Source: Thuidium tamariscinum (Eukaryota; Streptophyta; Bryopsida; Hypnales; Thuidiaceae). Taken from it: a DNA stretch of 64,000 bases. The notes beneath the pieces were generated by a model, which was given only the letters and a program-made list of their open reading frames with translations, was not told the origin of the DNA and ran no database searches. The position numbers and the translations under genes are program-made. The stretch covers positions 27,791,501-27,855,500 of the forward strand of contig OX344749.2 in assembly GCA_947034885.2 (NCBI GenBank), written 5' to 3'. This document shows, in pieces, positions 23,912 to 36,760 of the stretch (its first letter is position 1; every line of letters begins with the position of its first letter).

Positions 23912-26009
23912 ATCGTCACGGACTCAGAAAATTTGAACGCTTTCGCATTTCTTTATGGAATGAGTGACCTTGAGATTCCCATTTGTGGAGTGCAGATTGC
24001 AGAATTGCCTTTGGCCAGCTTCTACAGATTTGTGGACCAGCCAGACGGGTGACAGACAGAGACCAAACCTCTCTAATATCACATTCTGGGTGCCCTAAAT
24101 GCACGGAGTGATAATATGGATGTCAGAAACCTTGCAGCAGAGGACTCAAATACATAAGGTAAGTAACTTACACCTAAAATCACATGCTTTCTAAAATCAC
24201 ACACTACAAATTCTTGTCTAAAATGAACTTCCACTATTCATGAAAAAAAAATTTCAAATGAATTTGTACACAATGTACTAAATTTTTTTGAACCATCAAC
24301 ATAAATTCTAGTGTGCATTTATGAGATTTATTTGGTTATTGTAAACTTGATTTTGAATAGGAAAGATTTATATTGACTACTAGGATTTTGATTTATCTAA
24401 ACATGAATTCTCTAAAAACAATTGAAATCTTGCTTTTGAGGTTGTTGTTTTTTGGACATCCTCTTTATGTATGATGATTTTAGATATATTAAATACTTCT
24501 AAATATTATCTTTGAAACTTGGCATGCAAGTAACAATGTAACTACGTACTCAGTGGTCTCAATTTCCAAGGTTGGACATTACCTCTTCCTCCACAAAATT
24601 GAATCAATCTATATTGACCCCTTTAAATAGGCCCAAAAATTTTAGTTTTTTTCTGTAACTTTACATTTTATAAGTTTATATTTAGGCTTAATCCCTAAAC
24701 TTCTAGAGCCCTCTATGTAAATCATGTTTTGGAAAAAATCATTATAAAATATTATTTGGAAGAATATTTTGGAGTTTATATACAAATAAAAGTTGTAGAT
24801 GTTGAGTTTTAGATTCCATCCATATGATTAGATTCACCAATGTTATCACCATTATTTTTTTCTAAATTTTGAAAGAATTTTTTTAAAATTCCTTCTAAAT
24901 TCAACAACATTTTTGGAATAAAACTTGTTGAAATGGATTTGAAATGAGGTTCTTATGGCAAGGTGATTTTTTGAAATTTTTGTGTTCTTTACATCTATAA
25001 CCTCATTTTTGCAAATCTAGTTTTGAACTAGAGTCAATGCAATTTTGGCTAGGTCAACCACTTGATATATATTCATAATTATAATTTTAGAAAAAAAATA
25101 ATCTAGCAACAACAAATGCAACCAATAGATAGGACAAGAATATATTAAATGATAAAGTATTTTCACAAATTAGGGTGACTTTCACACAAGTAGCAATGAG
25201 AAAGAAACCACAAAGTAAATCTCTTCATCATCCCAAAACTAGATGTTTGAGCACTTCAAAGTTAAAGATTCCATAGAATGAAGAGAAGGTTGAAAAAAAT
25301 GAAAATCACTGCTTGGATCCCTAATCCTTTTTGAAAAAATTCACTTTTATACTCAACCATTAATATGTTCATGTATATAAACATCTATTATTATTGTTGT
25401 TGTTGTTGTAGTAATACAAGTGATACAACTATTAATTGGAACATTTATTTCAACCCCCTATTCTATATTAAGTGGACAAAGTATTTTCTTTAGTTCACTA
25501 GAACTAGATTATAAATTCAATAATACCTACAAAATTTGAATGGAAATTTGTAAGGATGAAAATGTGACCATCCATTTTATTAAGAATGTGGCAATGTGCA
25601 CTCAATATAACAAATACATATAAATTCATTCAATTTTAAAAAATTGGACAAAAAAAAATTGAGTTTTAGTCCCTAAAGTCCCAACCAATCATTTATGGAT
25701 TGTTCCTTGATTCTACACAATGATTTCATTTTTTAATCCAAAAATTTATTTTATCTATCCAAAAAATATTGGGTTGTCATTCAATTTAAACATTCGAAAC
25801 TAAAATTGATATTGTAAAATAAACTATAATGAAAATAGAGCAAAGGGTTTAATGTTGCAAAGTTTATTTACTTTGGAAAAAGTATTGATGTTCTCATTGT
25901 TAAATTTTATGCCTTTCTTCACAAATCGATAAAGATTGTACCAATCACAAAAGAATTCAAATGCTAAAATATAGAAATTGCATATTTTTGGTGAATTGGA
26001 TTCAAGCAT
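23912..26009. other. intergenic region between divergent genes
   Basis: The first 200-250 bp are G+C-richer and are probably the leader and promoter of MurJ. From about 24,180 the DNA is AT-rich with nothing that can be supported. A short ATT/GTT trinucleotide run lies at about 25,388-25,410. Confidence 0.55.
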
Positions 26010-26398
26010 TTAAGGGCAAAACACCCATTCCTGCACCTGTTCCTTGCAATGGACTGTAAATTTACCCAAATGCGTCAGTAGACTTCCTTTAATGTGTTTG
26101 CCACATGTATGATTGTAATTTGCTGACACAACTGAAGGACACATAGGGAAATTTGGTTGGCTGAGTGCTGATTTTTGCAAGGTTTAGTTTTGGAGGCACC
26201 TACAGGACGGTTCCACAAGTCTAGAGAGCCAACACTTTGAAAATTTGTAGAAATTACATACTATCTTCGAAAAATCTAATTTTTTTTGAATATTCATGAT
26301 TTTCACTTGCTCATACTAGAAAAATATCATTTTTAGAAAAAGTTGCCTCCAACTATGCTGAATTCCTTATTTGGACGGTTTTGGGTGTTTCCACTGTA
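26010..26398 (+). repeat. 390-bp dispersed repeat, copy 2 (MITE-like)
   Basis: This is the second copy of the element at 11,114-11,508, in the same orientation and of nearly the same length. It again lies just upstream of a plus-strand host gene. Its left flank has TTAA but its right flank does not, so the target-duplication idea is supported by only one copy. Confidence 0.7.
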
Positions 26399-27353
26399 AG
26401 AATTGTGTTCATTATCAAGAAGATGGAACTCTTGGGGATTACCCAATTACAAAATAGGGGCAGATTTTTACATTTATCTTGCAAGTTGAAATTTTTTTCC
26501 AGGGATTTTTATGAGCAGTGTCATCACTCAAACACTATGCTGGCGTGGCATATGGAGCCAAAGCCAACTTTACAGAATCTCAGTTCCCGGGTAAAATTTA
26601 GTCCGCCCGCTCCTTCCCCGGGCAGCCCTTCGAAACGACGGGTTCAGGTTTGTGTGTACGCCACCATCGCCATAGCTTTTCTTCCTCCCGAGCTTCGGGC
26701 CTGCTGCGCCTCTGCGTCCGTTCAGTCGCAGTGAGGGCCCCTTGTCTGTTTCCCTTTGAGTTCAGTGCTTGTGGATCAATTGTTTGTAGAATCTCGCCGG
26801 AGTATCGTTACTGCTTCTGTTTTGCTTACAGAAAAAATTTCAAACTTTTTTGGGGAGGATTGGGTCGTTGCTTGAACGATCACGGCGTCGAGGTAAGGTC
26901 CACGTTTGTGCGTTGTAATTTGCCGTCAAGGTTAGCTGATCGTTTCATGATTAGAATCACTCCCGATTCGATCGCGAATTTGGACTGTTTTTAGTGTTTC
27001 CGGATCAGATTTCAGTGATGGAAATTTTAGAGTTTCAGTGGCGTAGCAGGAAATTGCGCAGGATGTCGTGAATTTCTTTGGGTAAATGTATTCAGGGGTT
27101 CCGATGATTGGAGTGTTTGGGCAATTGGCGTGAATTGGCTTGTTTCGTAGAGTAAATTCTGTTGGTAGAACTCTTGTGCCGTGCTTATTGCCACGCTTCA
27201 TTGATGCCTCAGAGGGCTTATCTATGGAAACATGGTTTGGAATGAGAGTTTTTCAGCTCTCCGGTGGTCACTGTCTCCATGTTTCTCTTTTCGGAGCAGT
27301 ATTCTGCATTCATGTTTCACAACTGAGCGACTTGATGTCTTGTTTGCAGAGTC
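26399..27353 (+). promoter_or_regulatory. upstream region and 5' leader of the CGLD27-like gene
   Basis: G+C content rises after 26,570. A 'tgtttgcag' acceptor sits five bases before the start ATG, so the leader contains at least one intron whose donor I cannot fix. No TATA box is obvious. Open frames in this stretch overlap in conflicting frames and do not continue into conserved protein. Confidence 0.45.
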
Positions 27354-29562
27354 ATGGCGACAGCCCATTTCGTGAACTGGAACGTTCGCACGGCATCCTC
27401 ACATTCTACCGCTCTGAAGCTCATGTCAGAACGAGTGGCGTCGTTGAGTGGAATCAGGGTGTCCGGACCAGTGCAGAGTGGTACGAAACACCGAGCTCTT
27501 CGACTGCTCGTGAAGGCGCAGGGGTCGAAGAAAGGTGGAAATTCTGGTGACAAAGCTCGAAGGTCTATTTAAACCCTAAAACGGCTCCAGATTCCCAAAT
27601 TTGGTTTGGCGTTCTTTACTCAGTTTCAGTAGGTCAAACGGGATCTTTCTTTTGGTCAAGTACATTTAATTTTTGACCAGCACGTGGAATGTTGTTTATT
27701 TATTCCGACGAACTAAGATTTAGCCTCATTTGCGTTATTTTTTTCACACGATCAAATGAATTGGTCATGTCAAAGCCATGAGTGCTGTGTCCTGAAGTTT
27801 CTTCAGCTCTTATTGTTGCACGAGACAATGTGGTTCCAAGTCTTGTTGCATAGGCATTTGGTCTGAAATAAATTGTGCTCTCGTTGCATGAATGTGAGTT
27901 GCAGATATGATCCCATGTTTGCAAGGGGCGGGAGTACAGTGGAGTGTCCGGTGCCATGGGAGCAGCAACCTGTGAATGAGTACCAGATGCTGAACGAGAC
28001 GGGGTTATTTGCATGGGCTACAGATGATATTCTGTCCTTTGGGATACGAATCTCCGCTGTTACTGTCGGTATTTCTGCTCTTGTTGGGTACCCAGTCGTT
28101 TCCCTCAGCATCAACGCTCAGCAAGAGTTTCTAAAATGCTGTTTGGGAGCTTTATGTGGAGGCATACTGGCTGCTACTGTAGTGACTCTTCGCCTTTATC
28201 TGGGTTGGGCTTACATTGGCAACCGCCTCTTTAGTGCAACAGTAGAATGTAATATCCCACTCCTTTCAATCCTTCATTTTTTTTGGTATAAATTTGCTCT
28301 TCGCTTCAATGGGTTTTTCGACGAGGAATTGCTTGGTTTCTTGGATGAAATATTTGTGTAGAATTGTTGATCTGTCAGAGTTTAGGGTCAACCCCTTCCA
28401 ACTGATTTCCTCGTGATTTAATCAACGACTTACAATTGATCAATTGGAAATTAGAATTGCAGAAACAGTATTGTCTAACATGATGTCTTTTGTATCCTGC
28501 AGATGAGGAGACTGGATGGTATGATGGTGAGGTGAGTATTCTTGCTGACCTGTCACTGCAAATCCATAACCGGTTGTTGACTTTTCAACGCTAATGTGGC
28601 TCTATGCCATGGGCTACCCATCACCATCGCCAACATAAGTTGCAACTCATAACCTTCTTCAATTTGCTTCCTACTCCTTTGGATCAAGAAGATCAAAGTT
28701 GTGATTGAAAAGTGAACAACCAGTTATGACTTGCCGCTATATCTAATACATATTTGTTTTTTCTGTTGCATCTACCATATTTGCAGATAGGTTCAGCACT
28801 GATGCTTTGAAATTTCTTGCCATGATTTCTTTGTGCTCACAGGTGTGGGTGAAACCTCCAGAAGTGTTGGCTCGGGATCGGTTACTTGGTTCATACAAGG
28901 TAAGTGTTGCTCATGATGCAAACACCATCCCGTTTGTTTCAAATAGAATCACTCTTGTGTTTGCTTTCTACTATGTTCTGTCCATTGTGTTGGGCAAGAA
29001 TTGGATTCCGCATTAGTGTGGAGGAATTGGTGGTTAAGTTATACGGGTGACATAGTTACCACCCATTGTGTTGCTTTGTCTTTTGTTCATGAATTCTATC
29101 CTGTCTTTTAGTTGTCATCAGTATTTCGCAAGTCGAACAACGAGATGGTGCATAGGCGCGTGTGTCCACGAAGCTGGGTTTTTTTTTCTTGTTTCGTGCT
29201 TGCGCTTTTTAGGCATGATTGAAGTCCATATGTTTGAACTGGGAACCAGACTATGTAGTCTCTGTTAACAAGACTTGTGTACATTTACGCAGGTCAAGCC
29301 TGCCTTACTCCGAATGAAAGTTACACTGGTTGGACTTGCGATCTCCTTGGTCACTCTTACAGGCGCAATATACTCTCTTCCTGAACCGCCACCACGCGTT
29401 GAACCTGCGGAAGATATGGCACAGACTCTCAGGAGAACCTCCAAACTTTCCTACAATGATGCAGCCGCCCGCCGCTATGAACCTGAAGCTTTTGCAGGAG
29501 AGGACGATCTTTCACACGCCAGTGTCGTCGCCACACCCACGCTATTTGACTTCTGTCACTGA
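27354..29562 (+). CDS. CGLD27: CGLD27/Ycf36-like plastid membrane protein (DUF1230)
   Basis: Member of the green-lineage/diatom conserved family related to the algal plastid gene ycf36. The biochemical role is unknown; in plants it is a plastid membrane protein. Exons 27354-27562, 27905-28248, 28503-28531, 28843-28899 and 29293-29562 give 909 nt, 302 residues, in one frame with GT-AG borders. The first 60 or so residues are basic and Ser-rich, as in a transit peptide. The family core follows: YDP, ECPVPWEQQPVNEYQ, a hydrophobic segment (ISAVTVGISALVGYPVVSLS), a second (CCLGALCGGILAATVVTLRL), then EETGWYDGE, VWVKPPEVLARDRLLGSYK and a third hydrophobic segment near MKVTLVGLAISLVTL. The C-terminal 70 residues are polar and less like the family. 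The start is the first ATG after the leader acceptor. Confidence 0.88.
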
Positions 29563-32500
29563 GGCTGGCTGCTTGGCTGCTATCACCGAGTGACCTCATT
29601 TGACGACAATTCTTGTACAGTATCTTCCAAGGAAGCTAGCGACACTGCAGCTGAACTCACTCCCCGCACTCCCCGTGTGTTCTGGTGACGAAGCTTCTTG
29701 GACTGATTTCACACATTATTTGGTAAACATGACTGGCCACCACCTCAGCGATTCATTTTGCGACTGACTGAGTTGGCATTTGGAGTTCATTGCTTTTGCT
29801 TCTCTGCTGCAGCAGACGACGGTGTGCGAGCATGTTGACGACTTGACACTGTCTGGAGTTCCTCTTGTTTGTCAACGGTATTATGGCCGTCCCCTATCCC
29901 GACTGCGGTTAAATTATGATGATTTACTCTTATAAATCCGCAAGAATTGGAGGCGTTTGACAGGTTTGTCAGTCTCACGAGGTGCTCTCCGTCTCTAGTG
30001 ATTGGCTCTATATCCAGTGGAGAGCCTGCATTCGATCAACCTGATCCAGGTTTACAGTGGGCTACGATTTATCAGGATTTGTAGTATCTTGTTTTATATT
30101 TATTTGGACTCGACTTTATATACTGTACATGTATTGATTACTTTATGAAGTTGAAAATAGTGCCCAGTTTTAGTGCGCTTCATTTGCAAATTTCTGAGAT
30201 GTCTCTTTCGTGCGCATGACTTGCTTTTTTCAGGAAATTTCCAAGTTTATGAATAAGCCCAGGCAAATGAAAATAGTACATTCACTATTGATGATATTTA
30301 GTATTGATGTCACAACTTGCAACTACCAAAAGTTCTCAAACACTTAACGTTCTCAAATGGATGATTGTAGAATATCATACAAATGATTCAAACTACAGGG
30401 TAAAACTCGACTAAAATATTCTAATAATACACAATTTTTACCAAATGAATCGAGCTCCGTCCATACATCAACAATCCAAGTTCTAGCTGAGTGGACACAA
30501 AAGGGCAACAGCAGGACATGGAGTTGAGAATGGTGTTTTAATTATTAAATTTTTTGCCAAAAGCATACTTGACTTGGGTGTTGGGCTATCTTTAACCCCT
30601 AAAGGTTTACACATCCAAAAATTGGGTGTGCCTTGGTTTGTTGGTCAACCTTGATTCTAACTTTCAATATAACCATTTTTGGTATTTGGCTTAAAGTAAG
30701 AAAATGAAGCTTGACAAGTTTTCTTTCTACTTCATCTTGAAATTTTGAAGAAATTCAAAAATTGAAAGAGTTATTGAAATTACAAGCTCCATGTGTTAAA
30801 ATCCAAAAATCACAGTATGTTGTAATTTTCATTCATATTTTTTCCTTGTAAAATGGATTTTCAAAATCAATTTCTAATTTAGTTTCCATTCTAACCTTCA
30901 TTAATGCTGAAAATTTAAGATTATTCTAATATATATTCTAATTGATATTACATTATTTTCACCTCTAACTTAAAAAAAATTACAATTGTTTGATTTTTCA
31001 TTAAAATTTTTGAAAAAATTAGAACGAGTAGAAAATACAGTTTTCCACTACTAAAAAATATAAATTTTTTTATACATCTATTAAATAAAAAAGATAAATT
31101 TGGATTGATAGATAAATTTTACTTCCATCCCTTTGTTGTGGTTGTAGTGGGTATCAAAAATAAATTCATTAGTTAAAAATTGATACACTATTCTTCATTT
31201 CTACTTGTACCTCTTCAAAAACCTTCAAATAATTTGGATTTTTTTTTCTATTTTTACTTCTTGTTTTCCATTTTTACAACAAAAATGGTAACAACGACAA
31301 TTTTTTACAAATTAAACCGATTAAAGTTTCCCATAGTAATATACAATTCATAGTTTCAAGCAATAAAAATCTACAGTTGATATTTGAATACAATCTAGGG
31401 TCATTGCAAGATACACTAGTCGTATTTTCCATCATAGTGTGGATCACTTTTTCTATTGTCTACTATAATTTTTGGAGCTTAAGTCCAATGAATATGAAAT
31501 TTTTACTTAATATGATTAACTTTATCATCAAAAGATCCATTATTTTTCAAAAATTTTAAAATATCATTTATATTTAAAAACCATTTTTGTTAAGTTGTCA
31601 AAGGATGTAGTTTATAATTCATGCACGAGGGGGGACACTCTTACTACATTTGGGGGACCCGCATGCGGCAAAGGGGTATTTTTTGGGGGCCTATTTACCT
31701 CCTAGGAAACATTAAAAGGGTCCCTATCATTACCTAATGCAAAAAAATTTCCTATATAATCATCCATATCATTACTTATAATATGTAGGTCAATGCAATT
31801 TCTTTTAGCCTATATTTTTTGTAAGTAAAAAAACTAAATAAAAAACTAATGAGAAAGTAAAAGTGATAAGGAAAAAGTTCATAGAAAAAAAGATTAAATT
31901 TCTAAACACCAATTAGCATGCATGAATCAAACACAAAACATTAGAATTTAAAGCCATATTCAACAATTAGAAGCCATATGAAGAATGTGTTCAAAAACAC
32001 AGAGCTGAAGTTAATGAAAGTACAAAATGTACAAAGTATTGAAAATGTGTCTCAATGTCAAAATGCAGACAAGAAGAAATGCTTGGTAGCAAATGAAAAA
32101 ACTACAACAGCAACAGCCTGCTGCATTTTTGATACACACTTACACATTTCAAAAAAAAACATTCAATCTACCATTTGCCACTCAATAGCTACTTAAAAAC
32201 TCTAAGTCTATGAAATTGAACCTTCATCAATTGATTTGGAGTTTCATCTTGTAACTTTGACATACAAGTACCCTACACTCAAGTCATATTCGTCAAAAAT
32301 TAATTCAAAATTAAATAAATATGACACATGATGAAATTTTTAGAAATCATGATGTGACAAGTTTGATAGTGTAGAAAAGATTACTGAAAATAAATCAAAA
32401 TCTTCCAAAAAATTTGATGAAAAATTAAATATTATATTATCCATGTGTTTCAAAAAATAAAAAAATCATATAAAATAATACTCCATATATTATGTTGTAA

Positions 32501-32996
32501 AACCTTAAGACTTGATTGTAAAGCCTTGATTTTAGCTTAAGAACTAATAGTATGGCCTTCATTACTCAAACCTAATAGCAAAGCCTTGATTAAGCTTGAG
32601 TAGAGTAAATTTATGGAAAGCCTGCCTTATTTTAGCTCTGTAAAACGACATTTTGTAAAGCTTCCATCATGTTGAGCTTGTAATGTGGTAAAGCAAGAGG
32701 GCCATAGCTACAATTAACAAAATATTTCCAATCACAATAAACCAAATCCTAAAAATTCTAAATAGGGTGATTCAAAAAGAAATTTAAGCAGAAAAAAAAG
32801 ATTTTATCTAGGGTGTGACATATCCGCCCTCAACATATGGTACTATATTATAAGTCTAACATAGTAATATACTGTAATTTTGACGTAGTATAAACGAACC
32901 TACTAAATACAATTCTTTGGATTTAATTCTTTTGCTCCTAAATTACATGTACCTAAAAATTAATGGACCATATTTTTTGGCTACCTACACTACTTA
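29563..32996. other. 3' region of CGLD27-like gene, then gene-free AT-rich DNA
   Basis: Up to about 30,180 the composition is that of the preceding gene and is probably its 3' untranslated region. Beyond that the DNA is AT-rich. A small G-rich patch lies at about 31,625-31,705. No gene, RNA or bounded element could be supported. Confidence 0.55.
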
Positions 32997-34961
32997 TAAT
33001 GGACTTGCCATTTTTCATGTCCCCTACTTTATATGTAATTATTTTATAAGAACTTATAAATATTACTCAAAATGAATCAAATCCACCTTAAATTCCGCCA
33101 CACATGGGTTGCTAAAATGCGGGAAGTATCCCCCCCCATGAATTCATGAGAAAAAATTTCAAGCCCAAGTATGGGCTTAAGCCTTAATAGATGCATCCGA
33201 ATGTGCAATTACAACAAAAATTAGTCCAAATTGGTAGTCAAAGAATTTGTAAGGTGAACAATAAATTCATTTGTCCCATTAGATTTCTGATTAAATAAAT
33301 ATTAAAAAATAATAATAATAAATTTAAAAATAAATATATATATATATGTATATAATTTCTTAAATTTTTCATTTATTTCACTGTAATTGTATATTCCTTG
33401 AAAGTGAAACGGCCCTCTATAGGGTCTAGATTTTCTTTCATGTTTTACCATGTTATAAGCCCAATTTTAATGATTTTTAGATAAAACTTTCATGGTCTAT
33501 TTGTATAGATGTAAAACATATAACTTCAAAATGAAACCTAAAAATATGTTATTTTCTGTCCATATGGATACAAATTATATCCTATTGTACACAATTTTTG
33601 AATATTGAAGATGGTTTTAAGATCATTCTTTTGGTGAAATCTCATCTAAATCAACTCTTCCCAAGTGGGGACTTTTTAGTTTAAAAAAGTGATTTTCCTA
33701 TTTATTACAAACTAAAATGTAATAGTACTAATTTTTATGAGATTTTGCAGTTTTATAGTTCTCCTACTTGGAGAATTTTTATATGTTTTTCCTTTCTAAA
33801 CTACCTTCTTCTTAAAGGTATATATATGAAACATATATATATATATATTTTTTTAATTATTTTTCTAATTTTAAAGCCCTCCTAAAGAAAAAAAATAATA
33901 TTGTGAAAGCACTATACTTTTTGAACAGTGTTTATTGCAATGACCTTCTAATAGGCTAAATTTAGTTTATACATGATGTTTGATCTATTGTAGTATTGGC
34001 AATGGACCTTGCCTTTAAGGGGAATAATCCAATTGAAAGAAGCCAAGATGGTTTGGTCATCGTGAAAGTCATTATTTTCTATACCATGTGAATAATATGC
34101 TTAGAAAGTACTAACTTGATCAAAGCCAAACTATTGTAGAAGATCTTCCCATATCATACAAAATTCCAAAGATGAACATGTAAACTTACATAAAAGGTTT
34201 CTTTGTCATTCTTTGCTACTTATAAAGAAGGATCCTATATAGAAGAACTTTCTATCATCTATCGGGTACTTATTCTTTGTGGTATTTTTCTAGGTTGAAC
34301 TTTTGAAGTGCACCAAAGATTAAAAGTGTCCTTTAGATGATTTTCATCCATTTTGTGTACAACTTTATTAATGCTATATACTTGCAAATGTTATGGAATT
34401 CAGTTCAAGCCATATTGATATTGATTCTATTTGTAGTGTATCAAAAAATGGTATGAATGACCATAAAATGTTTTTAACACTTAGGGCATTTTTTCCTCAA
34501 ATATGGATTTTGAAATTCAAGATTTTTTCTATTTCTTTTTAGAAAAACTAAAAAAACAAAGCTTCTAAAATGTGGTTTCCTCTTCTAAAGTCTCCTTAGA
34601 ACTTTTTTGAAAACTTTTGAAAATGGTCATTTTATCATGCTATAATATTATATAATTATGATATTGTTCTTCTGTTCTGTTCTAGAATTTTCAGATTTTT
34701 GAAGCACGTCTTGTATAATTTGAAATGAATTTTTTTCCTTCCTCTTCAGGAATTCAAGGTAAATTGAAATTTCCACAAAAAATCTGAAAATTTTAGGACA
34801 CATATTTCAGACATTTGGATGGATGGATGGCTGAAAATGGGTCAATCGTATCCCGTGCATCTCCCTAGTACCAACAAGAACACCGAAAAAATTTACTTCT
34901 GGTTGAAGATATCAATTGAAATCGTGTCGGATATCAGCACATATCTTCTCCACACAAACCT

Positions 34962-35030
34962 CTCGAGACTCGCCCTGCCTCTCGAGACCCGCCCCGCCCT
35001 CTCGAGACTCGAGACCCACCCTACTATAAG
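34962..35030 (+). promoter_or_regulatory. CTCGAGAC repeat cluster and TATA-like box, copy 1
   Basis: Four CTCGAGAC words occur at 34962, 34981, 35001 and 35008, with GCCC spacers. A TATA-like ACTATAAG follows at 35,023-35,030. The arrangement is conserved in copy 2 (three words and the same TATA-like box). This looks like the core promoter of the small gene downstream, or of a transcript containing it. Confidence 0.5.
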
Positions 35031-36199
35031 ACCCCAGCAAGTCTGGAAATGTACCAACAGCTTCATTCTCCCCTTCTCTCTAGCTTTTGATCGAGCGAGG
35101 TCATGTAGCATTGCAGCTCTTCTTTTCGTTGAATTCTCACTTCCTTCACTTGGCCGGAGCCATACTTTAAATCTGCAGGCAGGCTAGTGATCGATCGGGC
35201 TCGCGATCGAGGACAACCTTCAGGCATGCTGGCTGGCTCGATCAGCTGGTCTGCATGCTTTTAGAATTTAGATAATGAATTGAAGGCCACGCCGTCCGCT
35301 GCTGGGTGGTTGATTGACTGTGTAGACGTCGACCACGTACGACGAGTCGAAGGAGTCGAAAGCATTCACTTCAGGTACGAATTTTCTCCACCCTGAGAAG
35401 CTCGCTGGTTTCGGCGAAGAGATCGTCTGCCCTGGAGCCCGCCCGGAGAGTTAGGAAAGAATTAAGGCAGCAGCTGGCAGGTCTAAGTCTCTAAGAGCTG
35501 GTCGACTGAACCTACTCCGCAGAACTTACTCCGCATTAATTGTGTTTGCTTTTCTTTAAAAGATGAAATTTTTTTGTTGGCTTTTCGATTGTTGGGAACT
35601 TTTCGGTGGTACGTTCCTAGACAAAAAAGTACATATCAAATGTTTCCCATATGATTTTATACTAGGAACGGGAATAGCTAGCGATCATCAGGAAAAGCAC
35701 GTAGTAGCACAAATAAATTTTATCTACTGGCAAACGAAATTGGATATGGCAATGCGAGAACTAGCCTGATGCACGTACATGATAGTAATGCCATTTCCAT
35801 ATATCAATCGTTACGAATTAAGCCGAAATGATTCCGATGATCACTGGATATGGCCCACCTCCAATAGAAGCGTCTATCATCAGGTCTGGTCTGCGGAGAG
35901 TTCTAAATTGGGTGCACACAAATTTGTCTAGCTTGCATCCATAGTTCCCAAGAGCTCTTTTCCCGGCCCTAATCACAAATTAATTCGTGTGCTGCAAAGT
36001 ATGGGTGATTTCAGATCGACTCTCTAGCTAGTACGTCAAAGCGTGTAGCTTAAGTTCGCACGCGATTACAATAGAATAGTTTATTTTCGAAAAAGTTTCT
36101 CGAAAAGAACTTGAATAATTACTTCATTTCTAGCCCTCAATTTGAAGTTCGATTGAGATTGATCACATTTAATTTATGCCACATGCAGGAGTTCCCAAC

Positions 36200-36760
36200 A
36201 TGGAAGAGAACATGAACCTAGATCGCGGGCTGCAGTACGACTTCATAGACTTCATGGGTGTTGGAGCACAACATGACGGTTATGAGATCAGTCCTGTTGA
36301 GCAGGAGCTTGATCCAACGCCAGAGAATACGAACCTGGACCGTGGATCGCCACCCAATTTCATAGACTTCATGGGTCTTGGCGCACAGCATGGCGGAGAC
36401 ATCGATGATCTCATTTCTCAGGTTCAAACTACTGAAACTAGCATATTCCTGTTGCGTTGATCGATTGCCATTAATTTTCCTTGCATACTAGCTGCAAGTT
36501 TCATTGAACGTGCCCATTAATTGTGATTAATGACGTTGAGCATGCAGGAGCTTGATTCGGCGCAGGTGCACCGCCAGCAGAGAGACTCTAAATGTAGCGA
36601 TGCCAACGTCGATGCTCTCTTGGAAGATCGAGTTTCCACCCCCATGGAATTCGGATTGCTCCCACCTGGAAAAGTGGAGCATGACCGACTCGGGAGTTCA
36701 ATGCATCTTCTTCACCAGGAGGGGTCCCAATTTCTGACCTTGCAATTGGGCCCGACCTAG
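36200..36760 (+). CDS. small two-exon gene of unknown family, copy 1
   Basis: Not recognised. The coding exons 36189-36421 (ATG at 36200) and 36548-36760 join in frame across a GT-AG intron and give 144 residues. The intron phase at 36189 implies at least one upstream exon, perhaps coding; if so, the ATG chosen here is internal. The first exon contains a motif twice, about 37 residues apart: NLDRG, then FIDFMG(V/L)GAQH(D/G)G. It is rich in acidic and hydrophobic residues. The second exon begins ELDSAQVHRQQRDSK and ends FLTLQLGPT. No signal peptide or membrane segment is seen. The pair of repeats could act as a short binding or activation motif, but that is only a guess. The intron and exons are preserved in the duplicate at 46,932. 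Confidence 0.55.

Noticed and set aside
23558-24052. 164-codon open frame on the plus strand
   Set aside because: It is antisense to the MurJ leader exon, with no splice context and no recognisable protein sequence.
27140-27550. 136-codon open frame upstream of the CGLD27-like gene
   Set aside because: It conflicts in frame with the transit-peptide exon that joins correctly to the conserved core, and it crosses the leader intron acceptor.
35563-35769. 68-codon frame (90 codons in copy 2 at 46,231) in the duplicated unit
   Set aside because: Changes between the copies are mostly replacement changes, the copies end differently and no splice signal links it to the small gene. It is more likely leader or intron sequence, though an upstream exon cannot be excluded.
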